Shown here: positions 1 through 8,288 of the stretch, piece by piece
How the letters are laid out: every line of letters begins with the position of its first letter
Numbering within the stretch: position 1 is the stretch's first letter
DNA from: DASUAS01 sp963756895
GTDB lineage: Bacteria > Actinomycetota > Acidimicrobiia > IMCC26256 > DASPTH01
DNA length: 64,000 bases
NCBI GenBank assembly: GCA_963756895.1
Contig: CAVWPI010000016.1
Span: forward strand, 248,001-312,000
Reading direction: 5' to 3'
Translations under genes and position numbers: made by a program
The notes under the pieces: model-generated
The model's input: the letters and a program-made list of their open reading frames with translations, nothing else
What the model was told of the DNA's origin: nothing
Databases searched by the model: none

Positions 1-773
1 TGGGCACCGTGCTGATGATGCTGGAACAGGGCGCGACCCACGTGGGCGTCGCCACCGACCACGTCATCGAGTCGTTCCGCAACGAGCTGTGGATCGGGTA
101 CAAGACGAGTGAGGGCATGCCCCCGGAGCTGCTGGCGCAATTCACGCTCCTGGAAGACGGTCTGCGCGCCCTCGGCGTCACGGTCTGGCCGATGGTCGAG
201 CAGGAGGCCGACGACGGCCTGGCTGCCGCGGCCCGCGTCGCCCGCGACGACGACCGCGTGCGCCGGGCCGTGATCTGCACCGTCGACAAGGACCTGGGCC
301 AGTGCGTCGAGGATCCCAAGGTCGTGCAGCTCGACCGCCGCAAGGGTGGGCAGCTCATCGACGAGGCCGGTGTGCGCGAGCGCTTCGGCGTGAACCCCAC
401 CTCCATCCCCGACTACCTCGCGCTGGTCGGCGACAGCGCCGACGGCTTCCCGGGACTGCCGGGGTGGGGCGCGAAGTCGACCGCCACCGTGCTCGCCCGC
501 TACGAGCACCTCGATGCCATCCCCGACGACGTGAAGGACTGGACGGTCGAGGTGCGAGGCGCCGCGAAGTTGGCGGCCACGCTCGCCGGCGCGCGCGAGG
601 CGGCCGCGCTGTTCCTCGACCTCGCGACGTTGCGCACCGACGCCGACGTCGGCGCGGTCGACGACTGGGAGTGGACCGGCGCCGAACCCGAGCTGGTGCC
701 GCTCGCCGAGCGACTCGGCGCCGACAACTTCGTGGCGCGATGCGAGCGCCTGGCGACGAAGCGATTCGGATGA
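1..773 (+). CDS. 5'-3' exonuclease (FEN/Pol I N-terminal type), 5' end cut by window
   Basis: Flap/5'-3' exonuclease family protein related to the N-terminal domain of DNA polymerase I; it hydrolyses 5' ends or flaps of DNA. The open frame runs to the left edge, so the N-terminal start and first metal ligands lie outside the window. Visible family features are THVGVATDHVIESFRN, the acidic metal-site stretch EQEADD, CTVDKDLGQ, and the helix-hairpin-helix region around GDSADGFPGLPGWGAKS. There is no polymerase domain: the protein stops right after the nuclease, as in stand-alone actinobacterial homologues. Its TGA overlaps the ATG of the next gene (ATGA), suggesting translational coupling. Confidence 0.88.
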   Translation, partial: GTVLMMLEQGATHVGVATDHVIESFRNELWIGYKTSEGMPPELLAQFTLLEDGLRALGVTVWPMVEQEADDGLAAAARVARDDDRVRRAVICTVDKDLGQCVEDPKVVQLDRRKGGQLIDEAGVRERFGVNPTSIPDYLALVGDSADGFPGLPGWGAKSTATVLARYEHLDAIPDDVKDWTVEVRGAAKLAATLAGAREAAALFLDLATLRTDADVGAVDDWEWTGAEPELVPLAERLGADNFVARCERLATKRFG

Positions 774-1616
774 TCGACGCGATCGAGCTCGCCGTTGGAC
801 CGCACCGCCACTCGGCGCTCGTGTCGGGCCCGGTCGACGGCGACCTGGTGCTCCTGCTGCACGGGTTCCCCGAGACGTCGTACGAGTGGCGCGCGCAGCT
901 CGAAGCCCTCGGCGCAGCCGGGTACCGGGCGGTGGCGCCCGATCAGCGCGGCTACGCGGCCGGCGCCCGGCCCGCCGCGCTCGAGGAGTACACGGTCGAT
1001 CGTCTCGTCGACGACGTGTTCGCCTTCGCCGACGCGCTCGGTGCCGAGCGCTTCCACCTGGTCGGGCACGACTGGGGTGGCTTCGTGGCCTGGTACGCGG
1101 CCGCGCGCGACAGCACGAGCGAAGGCGCGCGGTTGCGGAGCCTGACCGTCGTGTCGACGCCGCATCCGGTGCCGTTCCGCGCCGCGATGCACAGTGGGGG
1201 TGACCAGCGCGACCGTTCGAGCTACATGGACTGGTTCCGCAGCCCCGACGCGGAGGCCGGTTGGCTGGCCGACGACGGCGCCCTCCTCGACGCCGCGTAC
1301 GGCGAGCACCCTCCCGACGCGCCGCGACGAGTACCGCCGCGTGTTCACCGCCGACGGCGGCGCCGCGCTCACCGGCGGCCTCAACTGGTACCGGGCCAAC
1401 ACGTTCCACCCGCCGGAGGGAACGATCACCGCGCCCACGCTCTACGTGTGGTCGACCGGCGATGTCGCGCTGGGCCGGGAGGCGGCCGAGGGCACCGCGG
1501 CCGAGGTGGCGGGCCCCTACCGCTTCGAGGTGCTCGACGACGTGAGCCACTGGATCCCCGAGGTCGCCGCCGACGAGTTGAACGCGCTGCTGCTGGAGCA
1601 CCTCACGACGCACTGA
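770..1616 (+). CDS. alpha/beta hydrolase (epoxide hydrolase-like), frameshifted
   Basis: Alpha/beta-hydrolase fold enzyme of the epoxide hydrolase/haloalkane dehalogenase-like branch; substrate unknown. Seen: oxyanion-hole motif HGFPETSYEWR near residue 30, nucleophile elbow GHDWGG (Asp nucleophile, typical of epoxide hydrolases), and a C-terminal catalytic His in DVSHWIPE. The frame changes around 1310-1320, consistent with one extra C. The second frame continues as RDEYRRVF and then the cap and C-terminal domain without a gap. The start ATG overlaps the stop of the exonuclease. About 280 residues, normal for the family. The break is most likely a sequencing error. Confidence 0.8.
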
Positions 1617-1669
1617 GACTCACGACCGACTGCGACGCCGGCTCGGAAGCGGACGGAGCATCACGTTGA

Positions 1670-1692
1670 GTGTCACACCCCCGTCGTAGCGT
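1670..1692 (+). promoter_or_regulatory. PafBC/RecA-NDp-like promoter of rmuC (leaderless)
   Basis: GTGTCACAC (1670-1678), exactly 8 nt, then the -10 TAGCGT (1687-1692), preceded by TTGA. The rmuC GTG starts 7 nt after the -10, so the transcript should be leaderless. The mycobacterial RecA-independent damage promoter, from memory TTGTCRGTG-N8-TAnnnT, has the same TGTCA core and spacer. The same arrangement precedes the endonuclease VII-like gene at 41996. Confidence 0.55.
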
Positions 1693-1699
1693 TCGAGAC

Positions 1700-2817
1700 G
1701 TGGAATTCGTGGTTGCGTTGCTGGGTGCCGTCGTGGTCGGGCTGCTCCTCGTGCTCGTCCTCGTCGCCCGCACCGCGCGTGCCGGTCGGCGTCCGTCGGC
1801 ACCCCAGGAGCTCCCGGTCGAGCAGCTGCTGCGCATGCAGCACGAGATGCTGTCGGCCGAGCGCCGTCGCGGCACCGAGGAGCTGCGGGGCACCCAGACC
1901 GCGATCGACCTCCAGGTGCAGGGGATGCGCGAGGAGCTGGCCCGGCTCAATCGCCTGGTCGAGGAGACCGAGCGGGAGCGACGCGAGCACGTGGGCGAGC
2001 TCAGCAGCCAGCTGCACGCGGCCGGCCGCCAGACCCAGGTCCTGGCCGAGACCACGCAGTCGCTGCGGGAGGCGCTGTCGAGCACGACCCGCGCGGGCAG
2101 TGGGGCGAGCGGATGGCCGAGGACGTGCTGCGGCTCGCCGGCTTCGTCGACGGCGTCAACTACCGCCGCCACCAACCTCTCGCGGGATCGGGCGGCATCC
2201 CCGACTACACGTTCCTGCTCCCGCAGGGCCTCACCCTGCACATGGACGTGAAGTTCCCGCTCAACAACTACCTGCGGCTCACCGACGCCACGTCCGACGT
2301 CGAACGCGAGCACGCGCGCAAGGAGTTCCTCAAGGACGTGCGCCTGCGGCTGCGCGAGGTCACGCGGCGCGAGTACGTCGACCCCGCGGGCGGCACCGTC
2401 GACTGCGTGCTGCTGTTCATCCCCAACGAGCAGGTGTACGCGTTCATCCAGGAGCAGGACCGCACCATCCTCGACGACGCCCTGCGGGCGAAGGTCGTGT
2501 TCTGCTCGCCCCTCACGCTGTTCGCGGTGCTGGCGGTGATCCGCCAGGCGGTCGACAACTTCCAGCTGAGCCGCACCTCGCACGAGATCCTCCAACGGCT
2601 CCAGGGGTTCGAGAAGCAGTGGGACCGCTTCGTCGAGCAGATGGACAAGGTGGGTCGCAACCTCAAGACCGCGTCGAACGCGTTCGAGGAGCTCGAGGGC
2701 ACGCGCCGCCGCGGCGTCGAGCGGGAGCTCGAACGGATCGAGACGCTCCGCCGCGACCAGGAAGCATCCGGCGAACCACCCCGATCCGGCGTCCTGCCGC
2801 TCGCGTTGGAGGCGTGA
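1700..2817 (+). CDS. rmuC: DNA recombination protein RmuC, frameshifted
   Basis: RmuC family protein, thought to limit recombination at inverted repeats and to act with DNA ends; it has a restriction-endonuclease-like fold domain. Seen: N-terminal membrane segment (EFVVALLGAVVVGLLLVL), a coiled coil of about 100 residues rich in Glu/Arg/Gln, then the RmuC domain with GGIPDYTFLLPQG, HMDVKFPL and CVLLFIPNEQVYAF. One C is missing near 2098: restoring it gives the expected RAGQWGERMAEDVL across the junction. Start GTG at 1700 is chosen because the -10 box lies 7 nt upstream. About 373 residues, typical for the family. Confidence 0.88.
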
Positions 2818-2828
2818 CCCGCCCGTCC

Positions 2829-2834
2829 TAGCCT
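2829..2834 (+). promoter_or_regulatory. -10 box of fxsA, leaderless
   Basis: TAGCCT followed by 6 nt and then the GTG start at 2841; no ribosome binding site could fit. One of the recurrent short-spaced TAnnnT boxes in this window. Confidence 0.5.
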
Positions 2835-2840
2835 GGAGCC

Positions 2841-3299
2841 GTGTTCGTCATCTTGCTGCTCCTGGTGCTGTGGCCGATCGTCGAGATCGCGGTCTTCCTC
2901 CAGGTCGTCTCGTGGCTCGGCGTGCTGAACACCCTCGCAATCATGGTGGCGATCTCGCTCTGCGGGGCGTGGCTGGTGAAGCGCCAGGGCGTGGGCACCC
3001 TCGCCCGCATGCGCGCCGAGCTCGACGACGGGCGCGTCCCCACCGGACCGATGACCGACGGCGGCCTGCTGGCGGCCGCCGGGTTCCTGCTGCTCGTGCC
3101 GGGCTTCGTGACCGACGCGTTCGGGCTCGCGTTGCTGGTCCCGCCGGTGCGCACCGGCGTGCGCCGCTGGCTCGGCCACCGGTTCACCGTGCGCACGGCG
3201 CGGGTGCGTCGCAGTCGGGGGCCCGACTACCTCGACGTCGACGAGGCGCAACGGCGTCAGCGCGACGGCTGGTCCGACCCGCCCGAGCTCCTGCCCTGA
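2841..3299 (+). CDS. fxsA: FxsA family membrane protein
   Basis: FxsA-type integral membrane protein. The E. coli member relieves phage T7 exclusion by the F plasmid; its normal role in actinobacteria is not established. Seen: N-terminal hydrophobic hairpin (LLLLVLWPIVEIAVFLQV), the family region around GAWLVKRQG, a second hydrophobic hairpin (GGLLAAAGFLLLVPGFVTDAFG) and a basic C-terminal tail. Length 152 residues, usual for the family. The start GTG is supported by a TAGCCT box 6 nt upstream. Intact and convergent with the next gene. Confidence 0.85.
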   Translation: MFVILLLLVLWPIVEIAVFLQVVSWLGVLNTLAIMVAISLCGAWLVKRQGVGTLARMRAELDDGRVPTGPMTDGGLLAAAGFLLLVPGFVTDAFGLALLVPPVRTGVRRWLGHRFTVRTARVRRSRGPDYLDVDEAQRRQRDGWSDPPELLP

Positions 3300-3353
3300 T
3301 CGGTTCCCAGGAGCGGATCCGGCGACCTGGCACGGCGCTTCAACGCAGGTGCC

Positions 3354-4148
3354 TCAATTCAGGCGCAGCAGCTCCGGCGCGACGGGACAATCGACCCGGC
3401 GACTGAGGTGCTCCGGGCGCACCAGCCCGGTGGGGCCGGCGATCCGGTCGGCCGCCTGCACGTCGAGGAGCTCGAGACCGTGCTCCTCCACGTCGCCGAG
3501 GGTGCGCACCATCGCCTCGAACAGGCGGGCCGGCAGCACCCGGCCGACGCCCGCGACCATCCAGAGCACCAGACCGGGCCGGGCGAGCGTGGCGATGGCT
3601 TCGGTGGTGCCCTCCGCCACGAGCAACTCGTCGGGGCCGGTGCCGACCACCTCGACCAACAGGTGCGACGGCTCCAACGCGATCGCCTCGACCAGATCGA
3701 CGGGTCGCGCGCTGGCGTCGCTCCGGGCCAGCCGGGCCCGCCACCGCTCGTCACCTCCACCGCGGTGCTCGTCGCGGATGACGAGGACCTCGAGGTCGGG
3801 GCGGAGGGCGAGAGCGTCACCGGTCGCGGTCGGCCAGCCCAGCACCGCGACCGGGTGGTCGGCAGGGAAGGGGAGCAGGCCCGAGAGGCGGTCGGCGGTG
3901 TGGTCGTCGCGCACCAGCGCCTCGGCGTCCCAGGCCGCCTCCGACGGCTCGGGCGCCGCGAGCACCCGGGCGCAGAGCCACCACAACGGCGCGCGCTCAG
4001 GATGGTGGTGCAGCAGGCGTCGGCAGGTGACGACGAGCGCAGCAGGATCGTCGTCGAACTCGCCCAGGCAGTCGGCGGCTTCGGCGACCAGCAGGCGGTC
4101 GTCGCCGCCGTGGCGGGCGATGGCCCGGAGTCGTTCGAACGGCTGCAC
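3354..4148 (-). CDS. conserved hypothetical protein
   Basis: Function not recognised. The product is about 264 residues, soluble, rich in Ala, Leu, Asp and Arg. The N-terminal part is helical (VQPFERLRAIARHGGDD, then RRLLHHHPERAPLWWLCARVL). The C-terminal half looks like alternating beta strands and helices (HLLVEVVGTGPDELLVAEGT). A weak resemblance to Rossmann-type eIF2B-like proteins is only an impression. A longer TTG start at 4157 is possible. I prefer GTG 4148 because a TAGGTT box ends 7 nt before it, matching the leaderless pattern. It follows the SCP2-like gene closely; the stop TAG of that gene is part of the -10 box. Confidence 0.7.
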   Translation of the reverse strand: MQPFERLRAIARHGGDDRLLVAEAADCLGEFDDDPAALVVTCRRLLHHHPERAPLWWLCARVLAAPEPSEAAWDAEALVRDDHTADRLSGLLPFPADHPVAVLGWPTATGDALALRPDLEVLVIRDEHRGGGDERWRARLARSDASARPVDLVEAIALEPSHLLVEVVGTGPDELLVAEGTTEAIATLARPGLVLWMVAGVGRVLPARLFEAMVRTLGDVEEHGLELLDVQAADRIAGPTGLVRPEHLSRRVDCPVAPELLRLN

Positions 4149-4155
4149 TGCGCCC

Positions 4156-4161
4156 AACCTA
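4156..4161 (-). promoter_or_regulatory. -10 box overlapping a stop codon
   Basis: On the minus strand TAGGTT, whose TAG is the stop codon of the SCP2-like gene, followed by 7 nt and GTG at 4148. It allows separate transcription of the downstream gene despite operon-like packing. The same trick occurs at pafA/DUF3866. Confidence 0.45.
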
Positions 4162-4548
4162 CCGGTCGTCGGCGCGAGTGGTCGCGGCCCGCACGGGGGC
4201 GAGCGCCCGCTCGAGCGCGGCGAGCAGCTCGGCCCGTCCCGCCAGCAGCTCGGGGCGGCCCCGCACCTTGAGCGCGCCGCGCGCGAAGGCGTCCTGGGCC
4301 CGGACCGTCCCCTGGTGCAGCGCCCAGGCGGTGTCGAAGTCGGTCACCAGCACCACGTCGGCCGCGGTCGCGCCCGGAGCGGTCACCGACGCCCCGTCCG
4401 GCCCGAAGCGCACCTGGTAGCCGGCGTCGCCCCCGGAGCCGCGCACGAGCGTCTCGACCACGAAGGGGAACCCCGTGCCCAGGTCCTCGGCGCCGCGCGC
4501 GGCCGCGTCGAGCGCCGCCACCCACGCCGTCGAGAGGAACTCGGCCAT
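4159..4548 (-). CDS. SCP-2 sterol-transfer-like protein
   Basis: Small SCP2-fold protein of 129 residues, probably binding a lipid or acyl-CoA in a hydrophobic tunnel. Seen: FPFVVETLVRGSGGDAGYQVRFGPDG strands split by turns, the TAADVVLVTDFDTAWALHQG region typical of the SCP2 domain, and FARGALKVRGRPELL, the conserved 'G..kv.Gd..ll' segment near the C terminus. A TAGCAT box lies 8 nt before its ATG. It is divergently transcribed from the ABC transporter genes. The fold call is confident; the ligand is unknown. Confidence 0.75.
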   Translation of the reverse strand: MAEFLSTAWVAALDAAARGAEDLGTGFPFVVETLVRGSGGDAGYQVRFGPDGASVTAPGATAADVVLVTDFDTAWALHQGTVRAQDAFARGALKVRGRPELLAGRAELLAALERALAPVRAATTRADDR

Positions 4549-4556
4549 CGGCGCGG

Positions 4557-4562
4557 ATGCTA
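4557..4562 (-). promoter_or_regulatory. -10 box of the SCP2-like gene, leaderless
   Basis: Minus-strand TAGCAT with an 8-nt gap to the ATG at 4548. Confidence 0.4.
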
Positions 4563-4618
4563 CCGACGGGCGTCGTCGGGGCGCGGCGGTCGACTCTGCC
4601 CGCGCGCAGCGGTGTCGC

Positions 4619-4624
4619 TAGGCT
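4619..4624 (+). promoter_or_regulatory. -10 box of ABC transporter operon
   Basis: TAGGCT with a 9-nt gap to the GTG start at 4634; leaderless or nearly so. Confidence 0.4.
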
Positions 4625-4633
4625 CCCGGCCCG

Positions 4634-5563
4634 GTGAACTCTCCTGCGCACGCGATCGAGGTCGCCGCGCTCGAGAAGCGCTACGGCGCCACGTCCGCAG
4701 TGGACGGGATCTCCTTCTCGATCGCGACCGGCGAGGTGTTCGGCCTGCTCGGGCCGAACGGCGCGGGGAAGACGACGACGGTCGAGATCCTCGAGGGCTA
4801 CCGCCGCGCCGACGCGGGTGAGGTCCGCGTGCTCGGGGTCGATCCGTGGCGCGAGGGCGCGGCACTACGCCCGCGCATCGGCGTGATGCTGCAGGAGGGC
4901 GGTCTCTATCCCGGCGTACGCCCGCTCGAGGCGCTCGAGCTCTTCGCCTCCTACTACGACGATCCCGACGATCCCGAGCGGTTGCTGCGGCTCGTCGGTC
5001 TCGACGACTCGCGGCACACACTCGTGCGGCGCATGTCGGGTGGCCAACAGCAACGGTTGTCGCTCGCGCTCGCGCTCATCGGCAAGCCGAAGCTGGTCTT
5101 CCTCGACGAACCCACCGCCGGCATGGACCCGCACGCGCGCGCGACCACCTGGTCGATGATCCGCGAGCTGCGCGACCGCGGGACCACCGTCGTGCTCACC
5201 ACCCACGGCATGGACGAAGCCGAGCACCTCTGCGACCGCGTCGCGATCATCGACCACGGTCGACTGGTCGCGTGCGACACGCCCAAGGGGCTGACGACCC
5301 ACGCGGCCGCGGCGGAGACCACCTTCACCACGGTCACCGGTCTGCCGGTCGAGGCGCTCGCCGCGCACCTGGGCATCGCGACCGAGCAGGTGCGCGAGCT
5401 GCGACCGGGTGACTACCTGGTCGACGCCGCCGCCACCCCCGAGCTCCTCGCCGCGGTCACTGCCTGGCTCGCCGGACAGGGCGCGCTCCTCAGCGAGCTC
5501 CGCGCGGGTCGACGTTCGCTGGAAGACGTCTTCCTCCGCCTCACCGGCGAGGGGCGGTCGTGA
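4634..5563 (+). CDS. ABC-2 type exporter ATP-binding subunit
   Basis: ATPase subunit of a DrrA/CcmA-like ABC-2 exporter, driving export of a hydrophobic compound or lipid across the inner membrane. Seen: Walker A GPNGAGKT (residues 40-47), signature SGGQQ (135-139), Walker B LVFLDEP (154-160), H-loop His191 in TTHGMDE. The C-terminal extension of about 90 residues ends in LEDVFLRLTGEG, typical of this class. 309 residues, intact. Its stop TGA overlaps the GTG start of the permease gene, so the two are translationally coupled. The substrate cannot be told from sequence. Confidence 0.9.
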   Translation: MNSPAHAIEVAALEKRYGATSAVDGISFSIATGEVFGLLGPNGAGKTTTVEILEGYRRADAGEVRVLGVDPWREGAALRPRIGVMLQEGGLYPGVRPLEALELFASYYDDPDDPERLLRLVGLDDSRHTLVRRMSGGQQQRLSLALALIGKPKLVFLDEPTAGMDPHARATTWSMIRELRDRGTTVVLTTHGMDEAEHLCDRVAIIDHGRLVACDTPKGLTTHAAAAETTFTTVTGLPVEALAAHLGIATEQVRELRPGDYLVDAAATPELLAAVTAWLAGQGALLSELRAGRRSLEDVFLRLTGEGRS

Positions 5564-6291
5564 GGGCGGCCGCGATCCGGGCGCAGACGCGCATCGAGAT
5601 GCTGCTCACGCTGCGGCGCGCCGAGAGCCTGCTGGTGACGCTGGTCATCCCGCTCGGCATCCTGGTGTTCTTCTCGACCGTCGACGCGGTGAACACCACG
5701 TACAAGGAGCCGGTCGACTTCCTCGTTCCCGGGGTCCTCGCGCTCGCGGTGATGTCGAGCGCGATGGTGAGCCTCGGCATCGCAACCGGCTACGAGCGCC
5801 GCTACGGCGTGTTGAAGCGCCTCGGATCGACACCCCTGTCGCGCGCCGGGCTCTTGAGCGCGAAGACGCTCAACGTGCTCGTGCTCGAGATCGCCCAGGC
5901 CATCGTGATCGTGCTGACCGGCATCGCCCTCGGGTGGGACGCAACCGGGGGGTTGGTCGCCGCCATCGCGCTGCTCCTCGTGGGCACCGTCGCGTTCGCC
6001 GGGATCGGCATGCTGCTCGCGGGCACGCTCCGGGCCGAGGCCAACCTGGCCGTCGCCAACGGACTGTTCCTCGTGCTGCTCTTCCTCGGCGGGATGGCGT
6101 ACCCCCTGAGCAAGCTGCCCGACGCGGTCGAAGCCGTGGCCAAGCTGCTCCCTGCCGCGGCGCTGTCGGAGACCGTCCGGGCGGCGCTCACGCCGGGACG
6201 CAGCTTCCCGGTGGGCGAGCTCGTCGTGCTCCTCGTGTGGGCGGTGGCGGCGCCGGTCGCCGCCGCGCGCTGGTTCCGCTGGGAGGAGTGA
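5560..6291 (+). CDS. ABC-2 type exporter permease
   Basis: Membrane partner of the ATPase just upstream (GTGA overlap). 243 residues with six hydrophobic segments, including SLLVTLVIPLGILVFFS, LVPGVLALAVMSSAMVS, AQAIVIVLTGIALGW and LFLVLLFLGGMAYPLS. The short cytoplasmic region ERRYGVLKRLGSTPLSR is the hallmark of ABC-2 permeases that interacts with the ATPase. It is probably a half-size permease working as a dimer. Drug or lipid export is a family-level inference only. It converges with the tlpA gene only 3 bp away. Confidence 0.88.
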   Translation: MRAAAIRAQTRIEMLLTLRRAESLLVTLVIPLGILVFFSTVDAVNTTYKEPVDFLVPGVLALAVMSSAMVSLGIATGYERRYGVLKRLGSTPLSRAGLLSAKTLNVLVLEIAQAIVIVLTGIALGWDATGGLVAAIALLLVGTVAFAGIGMLLAGTLRAEANLAVANGLFLVLLFLGGMAYPLSKLPDAVEAVAKLLPAAALSETVRAALTPGRSFPVGELVVLLVWAVAAPVAAARWFRWEE

Positions 6292-6294
6292 CGG

Positions 6295-6906
6295 TCAGCC
6301 CTTCGCGGGCTGCGTGATCGTCGCCAGCTGCTCGTCGAGCACCTTCTGGCTGAGCCCCTGGATGACGTGGCTGCGGATGACGCCGTCGGCGTCGATGAAG
6401 AAGGTCTCGGGCAGCCCGGTGACCCCGTACCCGCGCCGGACCGCCTCGTTGCGGTCGAAGCCGTTCGGCCACTCGGCGTGCTGTTCCTCGGCGAACTCGC
6501 GCCCGTCGGACTCGACGAAGTCCTGGGTGTTGACGCCGATGAGCGCGACGTCGGGATCGGACCCGACCGTCGTGCGCAGGAGCGGGAACTCCTGGCGGCA
6601 CGGTGTGCACCACGACGCCCAGAAGTTCAGGACGATCGGCTTGCCGCGGTAGTCGGAGAGGCGCACCGTCCCGCCGTCGAGCGTCGGGAGCGAGAAGTCC
6701 GGCGCCCGTTCGCCGACCTTGGCCGAGAGCACCTTCGGGACGACGTCGCCGCCGGACGCATCGTCGTCGGAGCCGGCCACGACCACCCACGTGACCACCC
6801 CCACCGCGAGCACGACGACGACCGCGATGCCGGCCAGGATCCAGCGGGCCCGTCGGGTGGGGCGGGGAGCGTCGTCAGACGCTGCGGAGGAGGGTGTCGA
6901 CGGCAA
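6295..6906 (-). CDS. membrane-anchored thiol-disulfide oxidoreductase (TlpA/ResA-like)
   Basis: Thioredoxin-fold reductase facing outside the membrane, probably for apocytochrome c or another extracytoplasmic thiol. Seen from the proposed TTG start at 6906: one N-terminal membrane anchor (residues about 22-45), the redP-type entry VGERAPDFSLPTLDG, active site WCTPC (Cys100, Cys103) and cis-Pro region GLPETFFID. 203 residues, normal. The start overlaps the end of ctaB by 32 bp on the same strand. No initiator ATG fits, so TTG is inferred. Pairing with ctaB points to respiratory chain assembly. Confidence 0.82.
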   Translation of the reverse strand: MPSTPSSAASDDAPRPTRRARWILAGIAVVVVLAVGVVTWVVVAGSDDDASGGDVVPKVLSAKVGERAPDFSLPTLDGGTVRLSDYRGKPIVLNFWASWCTPCRQEFPLLRTTVGSDPDVALIGVNTQDFVESDGREFAEEQHAEWPNGFDRNEAVRRGYGVTGLPETFFIDADGVIRSHVIQGLSQKVLDEQLATITQPAKG

Positions 6907-7795
6907 CAGCGGCGAAGAGGAGCGCGAGGTAGGTGTTCGAGTACGTGAACAACCGTATGGCCTGCGCCGGTGTGGTGTCGCGCGCCAGCCGAATCGCCTG
7001 GGCGATGAACAGAGCACCGAGCACCGCGGCGGTGACGATGTAGACCGCGCCCACGGCGTCGGTCGTGAGCGGCAACGTGAACGTGGTCGCGACGACGACG
7101 AACGAGTACACGACGATCTGACGCACCGCGGCGGGAATGCCCTTCGCCACCGGGAGCATCGGGATCCCGGCCGCCTTGTAGTCGTCGAAGTACTTCAGCG
7201 ACAGCGCCCAGAAGTGCGGCGGGGTCCAGAAGAACACGATGGCGAACAGCACCCACGCGGGGGCGGCGAGATGGCCGGTGACCGCAGCCCAGCCGACCAG
7301 CACCGGCACCGCACCGGCGGCGCCGCCGATCACGATGTTCTGCGGACTCCGGGGCTTCAGCCAGATCGTGTACACGAACACGTAGAACAACATGGCGCTC
7401 ACCGCGAGCGCGGCCGACAGCAGATTCACCGTCGACCACAGCAGCGCGAACGCGAGCGCCTCGAGCACGAGCCCGAACACGAGTGCACCCACGGGCTTGA
7501 CGTCGCCGTGGGGGAGGGGCCGGTGCGCGGTGCGGCGCATCATCTGGTCGCGATCGCGCTCGATCCAGCAGTTGATGGTGTTGGCCCCGCCGGCGGCGAG
7601 GGCACCGCCGAAGAGCACCGTGAGGATGAGCCCGATCGACGGCATCTCGCCCGCGGCCAGGATCATCGCCGGCAGCGTGGTGACGAGCAGCAGCTCGATC
7701 ACGCGCGGCTTGGTGAGGTGGAAGTAGGCGAGCGAGGTGTGCAGCGCCCGCCGGCTCCACCGGTCGGTGGCGGCGACCTCGGCCTCGGATTGCAT
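6875..7795 (-). CDS. ctaB: protoheme IX farnesyltransferase (heme O synthase)
   Basis: Converts heme b to heme o by adding a farnesyl group, for cytochrome oxidase assembly in the membrane. UbiA-superfamily prenyltransferase with about nine membrane segments. Seen: first Asp-rich motif NTINCWIERDRDQMMRRTAHRPLP, HLTKPRVIELLL near the N terminus, and the conserved FFWTPPHFWALSLKYFDDYKAAGIPMLP. 306 residues from the ATG at 7795, intact. The frame is open further upstream, but the family length and ATG favour this start. It is followed by the TlpA-like gene in an overlapping pair. Confidence 0.92.
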   Translation of the reverse strand: MQSEAEVAATDRWSRRALHTSLAYFHLTKPRVIELLLVTTLPAMILAAGEMPSIGLILTVLFGGALAAGGANTINCWIERDRDQMMRRTAHRPLPHGDVKPVGALVFGLVLEALAFALLWSTVNLLSAALAVSAMLFYVFVYTIWLKPRSPQNIVIGGAAGAVPVLVGWAAVTGHLAAPAWVLFAIVFFWTPPHFWALSLKYFDDYKAAGIPMLPVAKGIPAAVRQIVVYSFVVVATTFTLPLTTDAVGAVYIVTAAVLGALFIAQAIRLARDTTPAQAIRLFTYSNTYLALLFAAVAVDTLLRSV

Positions 7796-7896
7796 CACGA
7801 GCGGTGCAGCAGGTGCATTGCGCCCGGCAACCTCGGAGGTCTCGCCCACTCGGGCGAATCTAGCCGCAGCGCCCGAGCGCCCTCGAAGCCGAACGG

Positions 7897-7902
7897 TAAC
7901 CT
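7897..7902 (+). promoter_or_regulatory. -10 box of groES-like gene, leaderless
   Basis: TAACCT, 6-nt gap, ATG at 7909. The 113-bp gap between ctaB and this gene is a divergent promoter region. Confidence 0.45.
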
Positions 7903-7908
7903 CCGAAC

Positions 7909-8250
7909 ATGGCCCCCTCCGCCACCGAGCCCGACGACGCCAAGCAGTCGATCCGCATGACGGCCGATCGACTACTGGTGTCGCCATCCGACGACGCCGG
8001 CGACCGCAAGAGCCGCGGCGGGATCCTCATTCCCGCCACCGCCAACCTGAACCGGCGCCTCACCTGGGCCGAAGTGGTGGCGGTCGGCCCCACCGTCCGC
8101 AACCTCGAGGAGGGCGACCAGGTGCTGTTCGCGCTCGACGCCGGCTTCGAGGTGGAGATCCGCGGCGAGGAGTACCTCATCCTGCGCGAACGCGACATCC
8201 ACGCGGTGGCGTCGGTGCGGGAAGACGGCCAGACGGGCTTGTACCTCTAG
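7909..8250 (+). CDS. GroES-like co-chaperonin family protein
   Basis: Cpn10-fold protein of 113 residues. Seen: IRMTADRLLVSPSDD at the start of the fold, the SRGGILIPATANLNRRLTWAEVVAVGP segment where GroES has its mobile loop and first strands, and the C-terminal strands GDQVLFALDAG and EEYLILRERDIHAV. The mobile loop differs from standard GroES and there is no groEL next to it. It may therefore be a secondary paralogue rather than the housekeeping co-chaperonin. Intact; convergent with the next gene. Confidence 0.75.
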   Translation: MAPSATEPDDAKQSIRMTADRLLVSPSDDAGDRKSRGGILIPATANLNRRLTWAEVVAVGPTVRNLEEGDQVLFALDAGFEVEIRGEEYLILRERDIHAVASVREDGQTGLYL

Positions 8251-8256
8251 TCGCTC

Positions 8257-8272
8257 CCGCTCGCTCCGTCCC
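8257..8272. repeat. gene-end motif, copy 1
   Basis: 16-mer CCGCTCGCTCCGTCCC between two convergent stop codons; exactly repeated at 45678-45693 and in part at 13158, 35730 (inverted) and 59284 (inverted). Confidence 0.5.
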
Positions 8273-8288
8273 CGCTCACCGTCTTCCG

